Assembly (NCBI RefSeq): GCF_001425085.1
Contig: NZ_LMDN01000003.1
Coordinates: 541,767 to 605,766 of the forward strand
Length of the DNA: 64,000 bases
DNA from: Leifsonia sp. Root4
GTDB lineage: Bacteria; Actinomycetota; Actinomycetes; Actinomycetales; Microbacteriaceae
Reading direction: 5' to 3'
Below the pieces are notes generated by a model. The model was not told the origin of the DNA. It saw nothing but the letters and a program-made list of their open reading frames with translations, and ran no database searches. A program made the position numbers and the translations under genes. Shown piece by piece: positions 34,483-41,835 of the stretch (its first letter is position 1; each line of letters starts with the position of its first letter).

Positions 34483-34923
34483 CTAGCCGGCGGCGCGCTT
34501 GACGAGATCGGCGATGAACGCCTCGTTCTTCTCGTCCAGCTGCGTCAGGGCGTATGCCGTCGGCCACATCGTGCCGTCGTCGAGCAGGGCGTCTTCGTTG
34601 AAACCCAGCGTCGCATAGCGCGTCTTGAACTTCTCGGCGCTCTGGAAGAAGCAGACGATCTTGCCGTCTCGCGCGTAGGACGGCATGCCGTACCAGAGCT
34701 TGGGAGCGAGCGTCGGTGCGTTCTCCACGATGATCGTGTGCACTCGCGCGGCCAGCGCTCGATCCGCCGGAGGCATCTCCGCGATCATGTCGACGACGGC
34801 CTTCGCCGCCTCCTCGCGGTTCGCAGAGGCCTTCAGCTCCTTCGCGCGCTCCCTCATCGCCGCGCGCTCCTCGGCGGAGAAACCGGATTTCGTCGTTGAT
34901 CGGGTCTTGGGGGTCTCGCTCAT
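34483..34923 (-). CDS. DUF1801 iron-chaperone-like protein
   Basis: 146-residue protein of the DUF1801 family, frataxin-like fold. A basic, helical N-terminus (FSAEERAAMRERAKELKA) precedes the core: VVDMIAEMPPADRALAARVHTII, then PKLWYGMPSYARDGKIVCFFQ, the family signature, and a C-terminal helix ending LVKRAAG. Start ATG 34923 with AGGAG 7 nt upstream; the GTG one codon before is less likely. It stands alone between two opposite-strand genes. Iron delivery is a family suggestion, not shown here. Confidence 0.82.
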   Translation of the reverse strand: MSETPKTRSTTKSGFSAEERAAMRERAKELKASANREEAAKAVVDMIAEMPPADRALAARVHTIIVENAPTLAPKLWYGMPSYARDGKIVCFFQSAEKFKTRYATLGFNEDALLDDGTMWPTAYALTQLDEKNEAFIADLVKRAAG

Positions 34924-35126
34924 CACACGCTCCTCATCGTTGTTGCGCTCTCGTGGGTGCCGTCATGACCGACACTACCGACGTGGGATGGCGGTGTCTT
35001 CTCCATATCTGCTCGTCGTCGACCGCGTCTCAATCGGACTCGCGGCGTGACATATCCCCCGGCGCCGCCCCGGAGCGCTACTCTGGGGCCGTCAACAGTC
35101 CTGTACGAACCGAGAGGCGCATCACA

Positions 35127-35732
35127 ATGTCTACCCCTGAACAGAGCGCATATTTTGCCGCTTTCTCCCTCGATGGAAAAGATCTCACGAAGTCGGCCGT
35201 CAACGGCGTCCGCATCGCGCTGGGCGTCTCCGGCGCCGCCGCGCTCATCATCGGCCTGATCATCACGTTCTCGCCGCAGACGGCCGCAGCGGGTATCGCC
35301 CTGCTGCTCGGCATCTACCTGCTCATCGCCGGTCTCGCCTACCTCGGCATCGGCATCTTCTCCAAGGGCATCAGCGGCGGCGCGCGGACACTCGACATCA
35401 TCCTCGGCCTGCTCTTCGTCGTCGGCGGCGTGCTCGCCTTCGCGAACCTCAGCAGCACCGCCGCGTTCCTGGCGGTCTTCCTCGGCGTGCTCGTCGGAAT
35501 CGCGTGGATCATCGAGGGCATCGTCTCGCTCGTGCAGATCGGCGACTCGCGCTCGAAGGGCTGGACCATCTTCTTCGGCCTGCTGAGCCTCATCGCCGGT
35601 ATCGTGCTGCTCTTCTCCCCGATCTGGGGCGCCGTGATTCTCTTCCTCCTGACCGGCATCAGCCTGATCATCCTGGGCATCATCCAGATCGTGCGTGCCT
35701 TCACCTTCGGCAAGGGCCTCGTCACGGCGTAG
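35127..35732 (+). CDS. HdeD-like DUF308 membrane protein
   Basis: 201 residues with six transmembrane helices in three similar pairs, the DUF308/HdeD architecture linked to acid stress in enterobacteria. The pair boundaries show repeating Gly-Ile-rich segments (GIALLLGIYLLIAGLAYLGIG, ILGLLFVVGGVLAFANLSST, ILFLLTGISLIILGIIQIVRAF). The soluble N-terminus is 35 residues. Start ATG 35127 follows GAGAGGCG; the long upstream frame has no family similarity. Ends at a strong terminator. An acid-resistance role is not established in actinobacteria. Confidence 0.83.
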   Translation: MSTPEQSAYFAAFSLDGKDLTKSAVNGVRIALGVSGAAALIIGLIITFSPQTAAAGIALLLGIYLLIAGLAYLGIGIFSKGISGGARTLDIILGLLFVVGGVLAFANLSSTAAFLAVFLGVLVGIAWIIEGIVSLVQIGDSRSKGWTIFFGLLSLIAGIVLLFSPIWGAVILFLLTGISLIILGIIQIVRAFTFGKGLVTA

Positions 35733-35757
35733 TCGTCGGCAACCGCCTCAACAACAC

Positions 35758-35790
35758 AGAAAGGGCCCGCCGAATCGGCGGGCCCTTTCT
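35758..35790. terminator. Bidirectional intrinsic terminator
   Basis: Perfect 15-bp stem (AGAAAGGGCCCGCCG / CGGCGGGCCCTTTCT) with AAT loop between convergent HdeD-like and SDR genes. Confidence 0.87.
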
Positions 35791-35805
35791 CGTCTGTTCG
35801 AAGCG

Positions 35806-36564
35806 TCAGCTGAAGTCGGAGATGTCGCCGACGTAGCGGGTGTTGTTGGCCGGCACAGGTTCAACGGCCGCGAGAGCGACCTCCGCGGCGAACTCCCCCA
35901 CGTTGTAGAGCTTGCCTGCGGAGTCCTTCCGGGCCGAGATGGCGCCCGGGTTGGCCCGCTCGAGCAGCGTGGCGGTGATGGTGCCCTCGATCATGTCGCC
36001 GGAGACGACGACGAACTCGACACCCGCAGCGGCGAGCTCCGGCAGCTTGGCGCGCAGTGCGTCCTCGCCTGCGCGCTTGCTGCGGGCGACCGGCTCGTAC
36101 TCGGGCATCGTCGGCGTGTTGTTGATGAAGTGCGCCTGGTGGCTCGTGACGAACACGACGCGGGCGCCGGGGTTCAGCGCCGGAAGGGCCGTCTCGAGCA
36201 GGTTCAGCTGCGAGTCGCGGTTGAGCACCATCGCGTAGTCCTCGGCCATGCCGGACTCCATGCCACCGGAGGCATTCATGACGAGGATGTCGATTCCGCC
36301 GTACTCGGCCTTCACGGTGTCGATCATCTCGGCAACGGATGCCGGGTCGGTGAGGTCCGCACCGACGGTGATCGCCGTGGCACCATCGGCCCGCAGCGCG
36401 TCGGCGAGCTTGATGGCGCGCGCCTCCTTGTTGCGGAAGTTGATGACGACCTTGGCGCCGGCCTCGGCGAAGTAGCGCACGGTGTCGGCGCCGATGCCAC
36501 GTGAGGAGCCGGTGACAAGCGCAGTCTTGCCGGCCAAGAGCTGCGGGGTGAGTGGATTGGTCAC
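35806..36564 (-). CDS. SDR family oxidoreductase with atypical active site
   Basis: 252-residue short-chain dehydrogenase. The cofactor loop is ALVTGSSRGIGADTVRYF; DILVMNASGG replaces the usual NNAG with MNASG, and the catalytic Ser is probable in VVFVTSHQAHF. The expected YxxxK is not seen: the only nearby Tyr and Lys are in PEYEPVARSKRAGED, seven residues apart. Either Val takes the Tyr position or a three-residue insertion has occurred. Start ATG 36564 with GGAGACCT upstream. Substrate unknown. Confidence 0.83.
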   Translation of the reverse strand: MTNPLTPQLLAGKTALVTGSSRGIGADTVRYFAEAGAKVVINFRNKEARAIKLADALRADGATAITVGADLTDPASVAEMIDTVKAEYGGIDILVMNASGGMESGMAEDYAMVLNRDSQLNLLETALPALNPGARVVFVTSHQAHFINNTPTMPEYEPVARSKRAGEDALRAKLPELAAAGVEFVVVSGDMIEGTITATLLERANPGAISARKDSAGKLYNVGEFAAEVALAAVEPVPANNTRYVGDISDFS

Positions 36565-36758
36565 AGAGGTCTCCTGAGGGTCGTGTTGCTGAAGAACGGT
36601 GCGCGAGAGCGCCGCATCGAGACTACCAATCCCCCGGCACTGATTCGTCGGCCCGGATTCACAATTGCGGCGCGACTCTCAGCGAGACTCAGGCGCTTTT
36701 CGCCCCTGAACTGGTAGTTTCGAATCAGGCATCGTGAGAGCGGTCGAGAGGAACGGTC

Positions 36759-37238
36759 ATGGATGACTTCGTCGCTTCGTATGGCTGGATTGTCTGGCTG
36801 GTGCTCATCCTCCTGTTCCTCACGGTCGAGGTCGTCACCCTTGAGCTGACCTTCCTGATGATCGCGTTCGGCAGCGTCGGCGGCCTGATCGCCGGCCTCT
36901 TCGGCGCTCCATGGTGGCTGCAACTCGTGATCGCCGCCCTGCTGGCCGTCGCGCTTCTGGTGTTGATCCGCCCACCACTGCTCCGCCTGCTGAAACGCGG
37001 CGGAGATCCCGCCCGCAGCAACGTCGATGCTCTGCTCGGCACGGACGGCACGGTCGTGGCATCCGTCGGCGGTGAATTCGGCACGGGCCAGGTCAAGCTC
37101 TCCAACGGTGAGACGTGGACGGCTCGCCTCTCCCCCCTCACCGAACAGCGCGTTGTCGCCGCGGGTGAACGCGTGCTCGTGACCAGCATCGACGGCGCAA
37201 CCGCCGTCATCGTCCCGGCCGAAAGGATGCAGCCATGA
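36759..37238 (+). CDS. NfeD family protein
   Basis: Short NfeD-type protein of 159 residues: three N-terminal transmembrane helices (WIVWLVLILLFLTVEVVTLEL, FLMIAFGSVGGLIAGLF, LQLVIAALLAVALLVLI) and a C-terminal OB-fold beta-barrel (residues 90-159, from LLGTDGTVVASVGGEFG to VIVPAERMQP). NfeD proteins form membrane complexes with SPFH/stomatin proteins. The next gene is such a protein and starts 4 bp before this stop. AGAGGAAC lies before ATG 36759. Confidence 0.88.
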   Translation: MDDFVASYGWIVWLVLILLFLTVEVVTLELTFLMIAFGSVGGLIAGLFGAPWWLQLVIAALLAVALLVLIRPPLLRLLKRGGDPARSNVDALLGTDGTVVASVGGEFGTGQVKLSNGETWTARLSPLTEQRVVAAGERVLVTSIDGATAVIVPAERMQP

Positions 37239-38218
37239 ACGTGCCAGCAGAGACGATCACCCAGATCATTGTCGGGACGGTCATCGTCGTCATCGTCGTC
37301 TTCGTCCTCGTCGTCCTATTCCGCTCGATCCGAATCATCTCCCAGGCGAATGCCGGCGTCGTCGAGCGCCTCGGGCGCTACCACAAGACACTGCAGCCCG
37401 GCCTGAACCTGCTCGTGCCCTTCGTCGACCGGGTGCACCGCATGGTCGACATGCGAGAGCAGGTGGTGTCATTCCCGCCGCAGCCCGTCATCACCGAAGA
37501 CAACCTCGTCGTCTCGATCGACACCGTCGTCTACTTCCAGGTGACGGATGCCAGGGCGGCCACCTACGAGATCGCCAACTATCTCGGCGCGGTCGAACAA
37601 CTGGCCACCACGACACTCCGCAACGTGGTCGGCGGGCTCAACCTCGAGGAGGCGCTGACCAGCCGCGACAACATCAACGGTCAGCTGCGGATCGTGCTCG
37701 ACGAGGCGACAGGCAAATGGGGAATCCGCGTCAACCGCGTCGAGCTGAAGGCCATCGATCCGCCGCACTCCATCCAAGACTCGATGGAGAAACAGATGCG
37801 AGCGGAGCGAGACCGTCGCGCGCTGATCCTGACGGCGGAGGGCACCAAGCAGTCGGCCATCCTCACCGCAGAGGGCGCACGGCAGGCCGCGATCCTCAGT
37901 GCAGAGGGCGATGCCAAGGCAGCGGTGCTGCGTGCCCAGGGCGAGGCGGAGGCGATCATGACCGTCTTCCGTGCCATCCACGAGGGAGACGCAGACCCGA
38001 AGCTGCTCGCCTACCAGTACCTGCAGACGCTGCCGAAGCTCGCCGACAGCCCATCCAATAAGCTGTGGATCATCCCCAGCGAACTCACCGAGGCGCTCAA
38101 AGGGCTCAGCAGGGCGTTCATCGCCCCGAGCGGTGACGGCGCGACAGCGGCAACGACACCGCTCTCCCCTCCCCCTGCCACTCCCCGACCCCCAGCACAG
38201 TCAGGCCCAGCACTCTGA
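37235..38218 (+). CDS. SPFH/band-7 domain protein (stomatin/QmcA-like)
   Basis: 327-residue membrane-associated scaffold protein. One N-terminal helix (IIVGTVIVVIVVFVLVVLF) is followed by the SPFH domain (about residues 35-190), recognisable in RIISQANAGVVERLGRYHKT and VVSIDTVVYFQVTDARAATY. A coiled-coil rich in Ala and Glu follows, with three repeats of the type ILTAEGTKQSAILTAEGARQ. The C-terminal tail is Pro-rich and disordered. ATG overlaps the nfeD stop by 4 bp. Confidence 0.9.
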   Translation: MNVPAETITQIIVGTVIVVIVVFVLVVLFRSIRIISQANAGVVERLGRYHKTLQPGLNLLVPFVDRVHRMVDMREQVVSFPPQPVITEDNLVVSIDTVVYFQVTDARAATYEIANYLGAVEQLATTTLRNVVGGLNLEEALTSRDNINGQLRIVLDEATGKWGIRVNRVELKAIDPPHSIQDSMEKQMRAERDRRALILTAEGTKQSAILTAEGARQAAILSAEGDAKAAVLRAQGEAEAIMTVFRAIHEGDADPKLLAYQYLQTLPKLADSPSNKLWIIPSELTEALKGLSRAFIAPSGDGATAATTPLSPPPATPRPPAQSGPAL

Positions 38219-38262
38219 ATCTCGACGCCCCGAAGCCCTACCTGCACGGCGCCGGACCCCGC

Positions 38263-38982
38263 GTGTTCGCGCACAGAGGTTTGGCCGTCGCCGCACCCGA
38301 GAACTCGCTGCTCGCCTTTGCCAACGCACTCGCGGCCGGAGCCAGCCATGTCGAAACCGACGTCCAGTCCAGCAGGGACGGTGTCGCCGTGATCTGCCAC
38401 GACGCCGATCTCAGCCGCGTCGCCGCGCGTGCGGAGCGGGTGGGTGAACTGAGCTTCGCCGAACTCGCAGAGATCGATCTCGGCGATGGCCAACGACTCG
38501 TCTCGCTCGCCGATGTGCTGGCCGCCTTTCCCGACGCCCGCTTCAACATCGACGTCAAGGATGCCGCAGCGGTCGGCCCGACCGCGGCTGCCGTGCGCGC
38601 GGCCGGCGCAACCCACCGCGTGCTCATCACCTCCTTCTCCGAGCGACGCCGACGCGCAACGACGCGGTTGCTGCCCGGCGTCGCGAGCTCGGCCTCTGCG
38701 CCCCGCTTCACGCTGGCGCTGCTCGCCGCCAAGCTCGGCCTCTCCCCCGTCGTGCGCTGGGCGCTTCGCGGGGTCACCGCCGTGCAGGTGCCGCAGAGCG
38801 CAGGGCCGATCCGCGTCACGACGCCCCGCGTCATCCGCGCCATGCATCGCGCCGGTGTCGAGGTGCACGTCTGGACGGTGAACGAGGAGAAAGACATGTC
38901 CAGGCTGCTCGACCTCGGTGTCGACGGACTCGTCACCGACCGCGCCGACCTGGCCGTGCCCCTCATCGCCGCGCGCGGCTGA
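38263..38982 (+). CDS. Glycerophosphodiester phosphodiesterase
   Basis: Hydrolyses glycerophosphodiesters to glycerol 3-phosphate and an alcohol; about 239 residues, TIM-barrel. The catalytic HRG motif is at the N-terminus (FAHRGLAVAAPENSLLAF), with metal ligands in HVETDVQSSRDGVAVICHDADLSR and FNIDVKD. VHVWTVNEEKDMSRLLDLGVDGLVTDRAD closes the barrel. GTG 38263 is an unusually tight start; in-frame PYLHGAGPR upstream resembles family N-termini, and a CTG overlapping the SPFH stop (38215) could be the real start. 44 bp after the SPFH gene. Confidence 0.85.
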   Translation: MFAHRGLAVAAPENSLLAFANALAAGASHVETDVQSSRDGVAVICHDADLSRVAARAERVGELSFAELAEIDLGDGQRLVSLADVLAAFPDARFNIDVKDAAAVGPTAAAVRAAGATHRVLITSFSERRRRATTRLLPGVASSASAPRFTLALLAAKLGLSPVVRWALRGVTAVQVPQSAGPIRVTTPRVIRAMHRAGVEVHVWTVNEEKDMSRLLDLGVDGLVTDRADLAVPLIAARG

Positions 38983-39113
38983 GCGCCGCCGCACTCGAAG
39001 CTGAGAGTTTCCTGACAAGCGGCATCCCGCTCCCCCTCGCCACGCCGTCCGACAAGCGAACGCACAGCTTGGAGCGCTATAACTGAGGATGCATCGCGAG
39101 AGGAGACCACACA

Positions 39114-39479
39114 ATGGCAGATCGTAGTTTGCGTGGAATGAGACTGGGCGCACAAAGCCTGCAGAGCGAAGAGGGTGTCAGCTTTTCACCACGCGTCAAC
39201 CACAGCTACCGCTGCGGCACGTGCGGTCGTGACACCGTCATGACGTTCTCTGCTGAAGCCGAGGCCCCCGAGGCCTGGGAATGCAAGCACTGTGGCCACG
39301 AGGCCAGCCTGATCGTCGACTCCAAGCCGGTCGTCATCGACCACTCGGAAGACAAGGTCGCGCGCACCCACTGGGACATGCTGCTCGAGCGCCGCACTCG
39401 CGAGGAGCTCGAAGAGCTGCTTGAGGAGCGCCTCGTTGCACTCCGGGCCCGCCGTGGCACCAGCAAGGTCGGCGTCTAA
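39114..39479 (+). CDS. rbpA: RNA polymerase-binding protein RbpA
   Basis: Actinobacterial transcription activator that binds RNA polymerase and the principal sigma factor; 121 residues. The N-terminal tail (MADRSLRGMRLGAQSLQSEEG) is conserved; the core zinc domain has CGTCGRDTVMTF and WECKHCGHEA with four Cys; and the sigma-interaction domain is the C-terminal KVARTHWDMLLERRTREELEELLEERL. AGGAG lies 9 nt before ATG 39114. Convergent with ppm1. Confidence 0.97.
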   Translation: MADRSLRGMRLGAQSLQSEEGVSFSPRVNHSYRCGTCGRDTVMTFSAEAEAPEAWECKHCGHEASLIVDSKPVVIDHSEDKVARTHWDMLLERRTREELEELLEERLVALRARRGTSKVGV

Positions 39480-39494
39480 CGCGCCGTCACTGCA

Positions 39495-40250
39495 CTAATC
39501 GGATCGCCGGGCTTGGGGGCCCGGCGATAGCCGTTTCTGCACCCCCCACACGGTGACCCGCCAGAGCGCCTCCGCCACGATGCCGAGGTGCATCTTGGAG
39601 ACACCCTCCGCCCGCTCCTCGAAGGTGATCGGGTGCTCGCGGATCGTGAGCCCGGCCCGCTCGGCGTGCCAGGCCATCTCGATCTGGAAGCAATAGCCCT
39701 GGCTCGAGGTCGGTTCCTCCAGCAACAGGCGCAGCGTCTGTGCGCGGAAGACCCGGAAGCCGGCTGTGATGTCGCGCAGCTGCGAGCCGAGCATGAAGCG
39801 GGAGTACTGATTGCCCGCGCGGGAGATTGCCTGCCTGGTCTTCGACCAGTTGCTGACGCCGCCGCCCGGCACCCAGCGGGAGCCGATCACGAGATCCGCA
39901 CCGGACGCCGCGATCTCCAGCATGCGCGGGAGCTCAGCCGGATCGTGTGATCCGTCCGCGTCGATCTCCACGACGTAGTCGTAGCCGTTGTCGAGGGCGT
40001 AGCGGAAACCGGAGAGGTAGGCGCGGCCGAGGCCGCTCTTGTCCGGGCGCACCAGCACGGCCAGCCGCTCGTCGTCCCTGGCGAGCAGGGACACGATCTG
40101 CGCCGTGCCGTCCGGGCTGTTGTCGTCGACGACGAGGATGTTTGCCGCCGGCAGGGCTGCGCGGATCCGCGCGAGGATGGAGCGGATGCTGGCGCTCTCC
40201 TGGAAGGTCGGCACGACGACGAGGGTGCCACGCCCGACCGGCTCAACCAT
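39495..40250 (-). CDS. ppm1: Polyprenol monophosphomannose synthase (GT2)
   Basis: Transfers mannose from GDP-mannose to a polyprenyl phosphate, providing the lipid donor for mannolipids and protein O-mannosylation; 251 residues, cytoplasmic face. The GT-A fold shows in VVPTFQESASIRSIL, ILVVDDNSPDGTA, and the metal-binding VVEIDADGSHDPAEL (DAD). The segment VIGSRWVPGGGVSNW near residue 130 is typical. Its start overlaps the lnt stop by 8 bp. In mycobacteria the two activities are often fused into one protein; here they are separate genes. Confidence 0.9.
   Translation of the reverse strand: MVEPVGRGTLVVVPTFQESASIRSILARIRAALPAANILVVDDNSPDGTAQIVSLLARDDERLAVLVRPDKSGLGRAYLSGFRYALDNGYDYVVEIDADGSHDPAELPRMLEIAASGADLVIGSRWVPGGGVSNWSKTRQAISRAGNQYSRFMLGSQLRDITAGFRVFRAQTLRLLLEEPTSSQGYCFQIEMAWHAERAGLTIREHPITFEERAEGVSKMHLGIVAEALWRVTVWGVQKRLSPGPQARRSD
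39503..39528 (+). terminator. Hairpin after rbpA, overlapping the ppm1 3' end
   Basis: Perfect 10-bp stem ATCGCCGGGC / GCCCGGCGAT, loop TTGGGG, 23 bp after the rbpA stop. It lies in the last codons of ppm1 on the other strand. No T run. Confidence 0.5.
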
Positions 40251-41823
40251 GCGAGGCCTTCACGCTCGAGCCGCGCGAGCTGCGGGAGCGCGCGGCGGCG
40301 AGCACCGCGAGAACGAAGCCGGCGAGCCCGAGACCGGAGACCAGCCATTCGATGCCACGCCCCGCGGCGATCGCGGGCGTCACCGTCGTGCTGAGCGGCA
40401 CCTCCTCGACCATCGATCCCGCCGTGAAGTCGGGAATCGAGGCGATCGTGCTGCCGTCGGGAGCGATGATCGCGCTCGAGCTCACGGTGGAGATGTTCAC
40501 GACCGTGCGCCCGGCCTCGATCGCACGCATCCGGGCGATCGCGAGCTGTTGGATGCTCTCGTCGGTGTAGCGCTCGGCGCTGCCGAAGTCGGCGTTGTTG
40601 GTCTGCGCGAGGATGAGCTCCGAGCCTCCGGAGATCATCTCCTTGACGAGTTGATCGTCTGCGATGTCGAAGCAGATGGCGATGCCGGCGAGGATGCCGT
40701 TGATGTCGAAGATGTTCGACTGCGTGCCGATCTCGTAGTCGCGGCTGATCAGGTCGATCAGCTCCGGGGCGAACGGACGCCAGAACTCGCGGTCGGGCAT
40801 GTACTCGGCGAACGGGACGGGGTGCACCTTGTCGTAGACCTGCACAGCACCCTCCCCCGCCTTCCACAGCAGGGAGCTGTTGTAGTACTTGTCGTCGCGC
40901 AGGGTGATGGTGCCGACGACGAGCGGGGCCTGCATCCGCTCGCTGATGCTGTCGAGTGTCCTCGCCGCCAGATCGCTCCGCAGCGGGTCGATGTCGGAGC
41001 CGTTCTCGGGCCACACGACCATGTCGACGTCCTCGCCGACCAGGGGCAGCGTCTCGCTGACGTGGTTGGCGAGGATCTCGCCAGGCACGTACTCCGCGAA
41101 CAAGCCGGCGTTCGCGTTGCCCTGCACGGCGGCCAGGCGAGTCGTGCCCGACTGCAGCACCGGCCAGGCCGGGATCGCGATCAGCAGCGCGACCGCGGCG
41201 ACGGCGATGCCGCCGCGCCAGCTGAAGGACAGGGTGCGTTCACGGAGCAACTGCACGCCGAGCGCGGCCAGCCATGCGATCAGGAAGCTGAGCCCGGAGG
41301 CGCCGACCAGGCTGAGCAGCCCGGCGAACGGGCCCTCGGTCTGGGAGAGAGCGAGCCTGCCCCAGGCGAAACCGCCGTACGGCCAGACCGCGGCGATGGC
41401 CTCCCTGGCCGTCCACAGGCCGGCGACGACCAGTGGGACCATGCCGAGACGGCCGAGCCTGGACGGCCACACGCGGGGCCCCCAGCGCAGCACGACCGCG
41501 ATCATGGCGACGCCGATCGAGAAGAAGATCGCCTGCAGCACGGCGAGTGCGACCCAGGGCAGCGGCCCCAGGTACAGCGTCAGCCAGTGAATGTGGGTCA
41601 GCCAGAACGCCAGCCCGGCGATGAGCCCGAGCAGCCACCCCGCCCAGGGTCCGCGGCCGAGCAGGGTCGTGAAGAGCAGCGCGACCGCGAGGGGCGCGAG
41701 CGGCCAGACCCCGGTGTCCGGGAAGGCGCCGTCGAGCAGCGCGCCGGATGCCGCGGCCAACGGCATCGCGAGCCAGATCGGATACAGAGGCACGGCGCGC
41801 ACATCGATACCCTTCGTTACCAC
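40243..41823 (-). CDS. lnt: Apolipoprotein N-acyltransferase
   Basis: Adds the third acyl chain to the N-terminal Cys of lipoproteins; 526 residues. About eight N-terminal transmembrane helices precede a carbon-nitrogen hydrolase domain (from about residue 220). The catalytic triad is visible as Glu in VWPENGSDID, Lys in YDKVHPVPFAEYMP, and Cys in GIAICFDIADD. A final helix anchors the C-terminus. I place the start at GTG 41823, 6 nt after a TAGGCT box (leaderless), not GTG 41829, which lies at the 5' side of that gap. Overlaps ppm1 by 8 bp. Confidence 0.92.
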   Translation of the reverse strand: MVTKGIDVRAVPLYPIWLAMPLAAASGALLDGAFPDTGVWPLAPLAVALLFTTLLGRGPWAGWLLGLIAGLAFWLTHIHWLTLYLGPLPWVALAVLQAIFFSIGVAMIAVVLRWGPRVWPSRLGRLGMVPLVVAGLWTAREAIAAVWPYGGFAWGRLALSQTEGPFAGLLSLVGASGLSFLIAWLAALGVQLLRERTLSFSWRGGIAVAAVALLIAIPAWPVLQSGTTRLAAVQGNANAGLFAEYVPGEILANHVSETLPLVGEDVDMVVWPENGSDIDPLRSDLAARTLDSISERMQAPLVVGTITLRDDKYYNSSLLWKAGEGAVQVYDKVHPVPFAEYMPDREFWRPFAPELIDLISRDYEIGTQSNIFDINGILAGIAICFDIADDQLVKEMISGGSELILAQTNNADFGSAERYTDESIQQLAIARMRAIEAGRTVVNISTVSSSAIIAPDGSTIASIPDFTAGSMVEEVPLSTTVTPAIAAGRGIEWLVSGLGLAGFVLAVLAAARSRSSRGSSVKASHG

Positions 41824-41829
41824 CTGCAC

Positions 41830-41835
41830 AGCCTA
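41830..41835 (-). promoter_or_regulatory. -10 box of leaderless promoter for lnt-ppm1
   Basis: TAGGCT on the minus strand, 6 nt before GTG 41823; it sits 3 bp outside the helY stop codon. Confidence 0.55.

Noticed and set aside
34259-34567. 102-residue open frame on the - strand in the gene-free gap
   Set aside because: Overlaps the DUF1801 gene's 3' end, and has no ribosome site, promoter or recognisable product.
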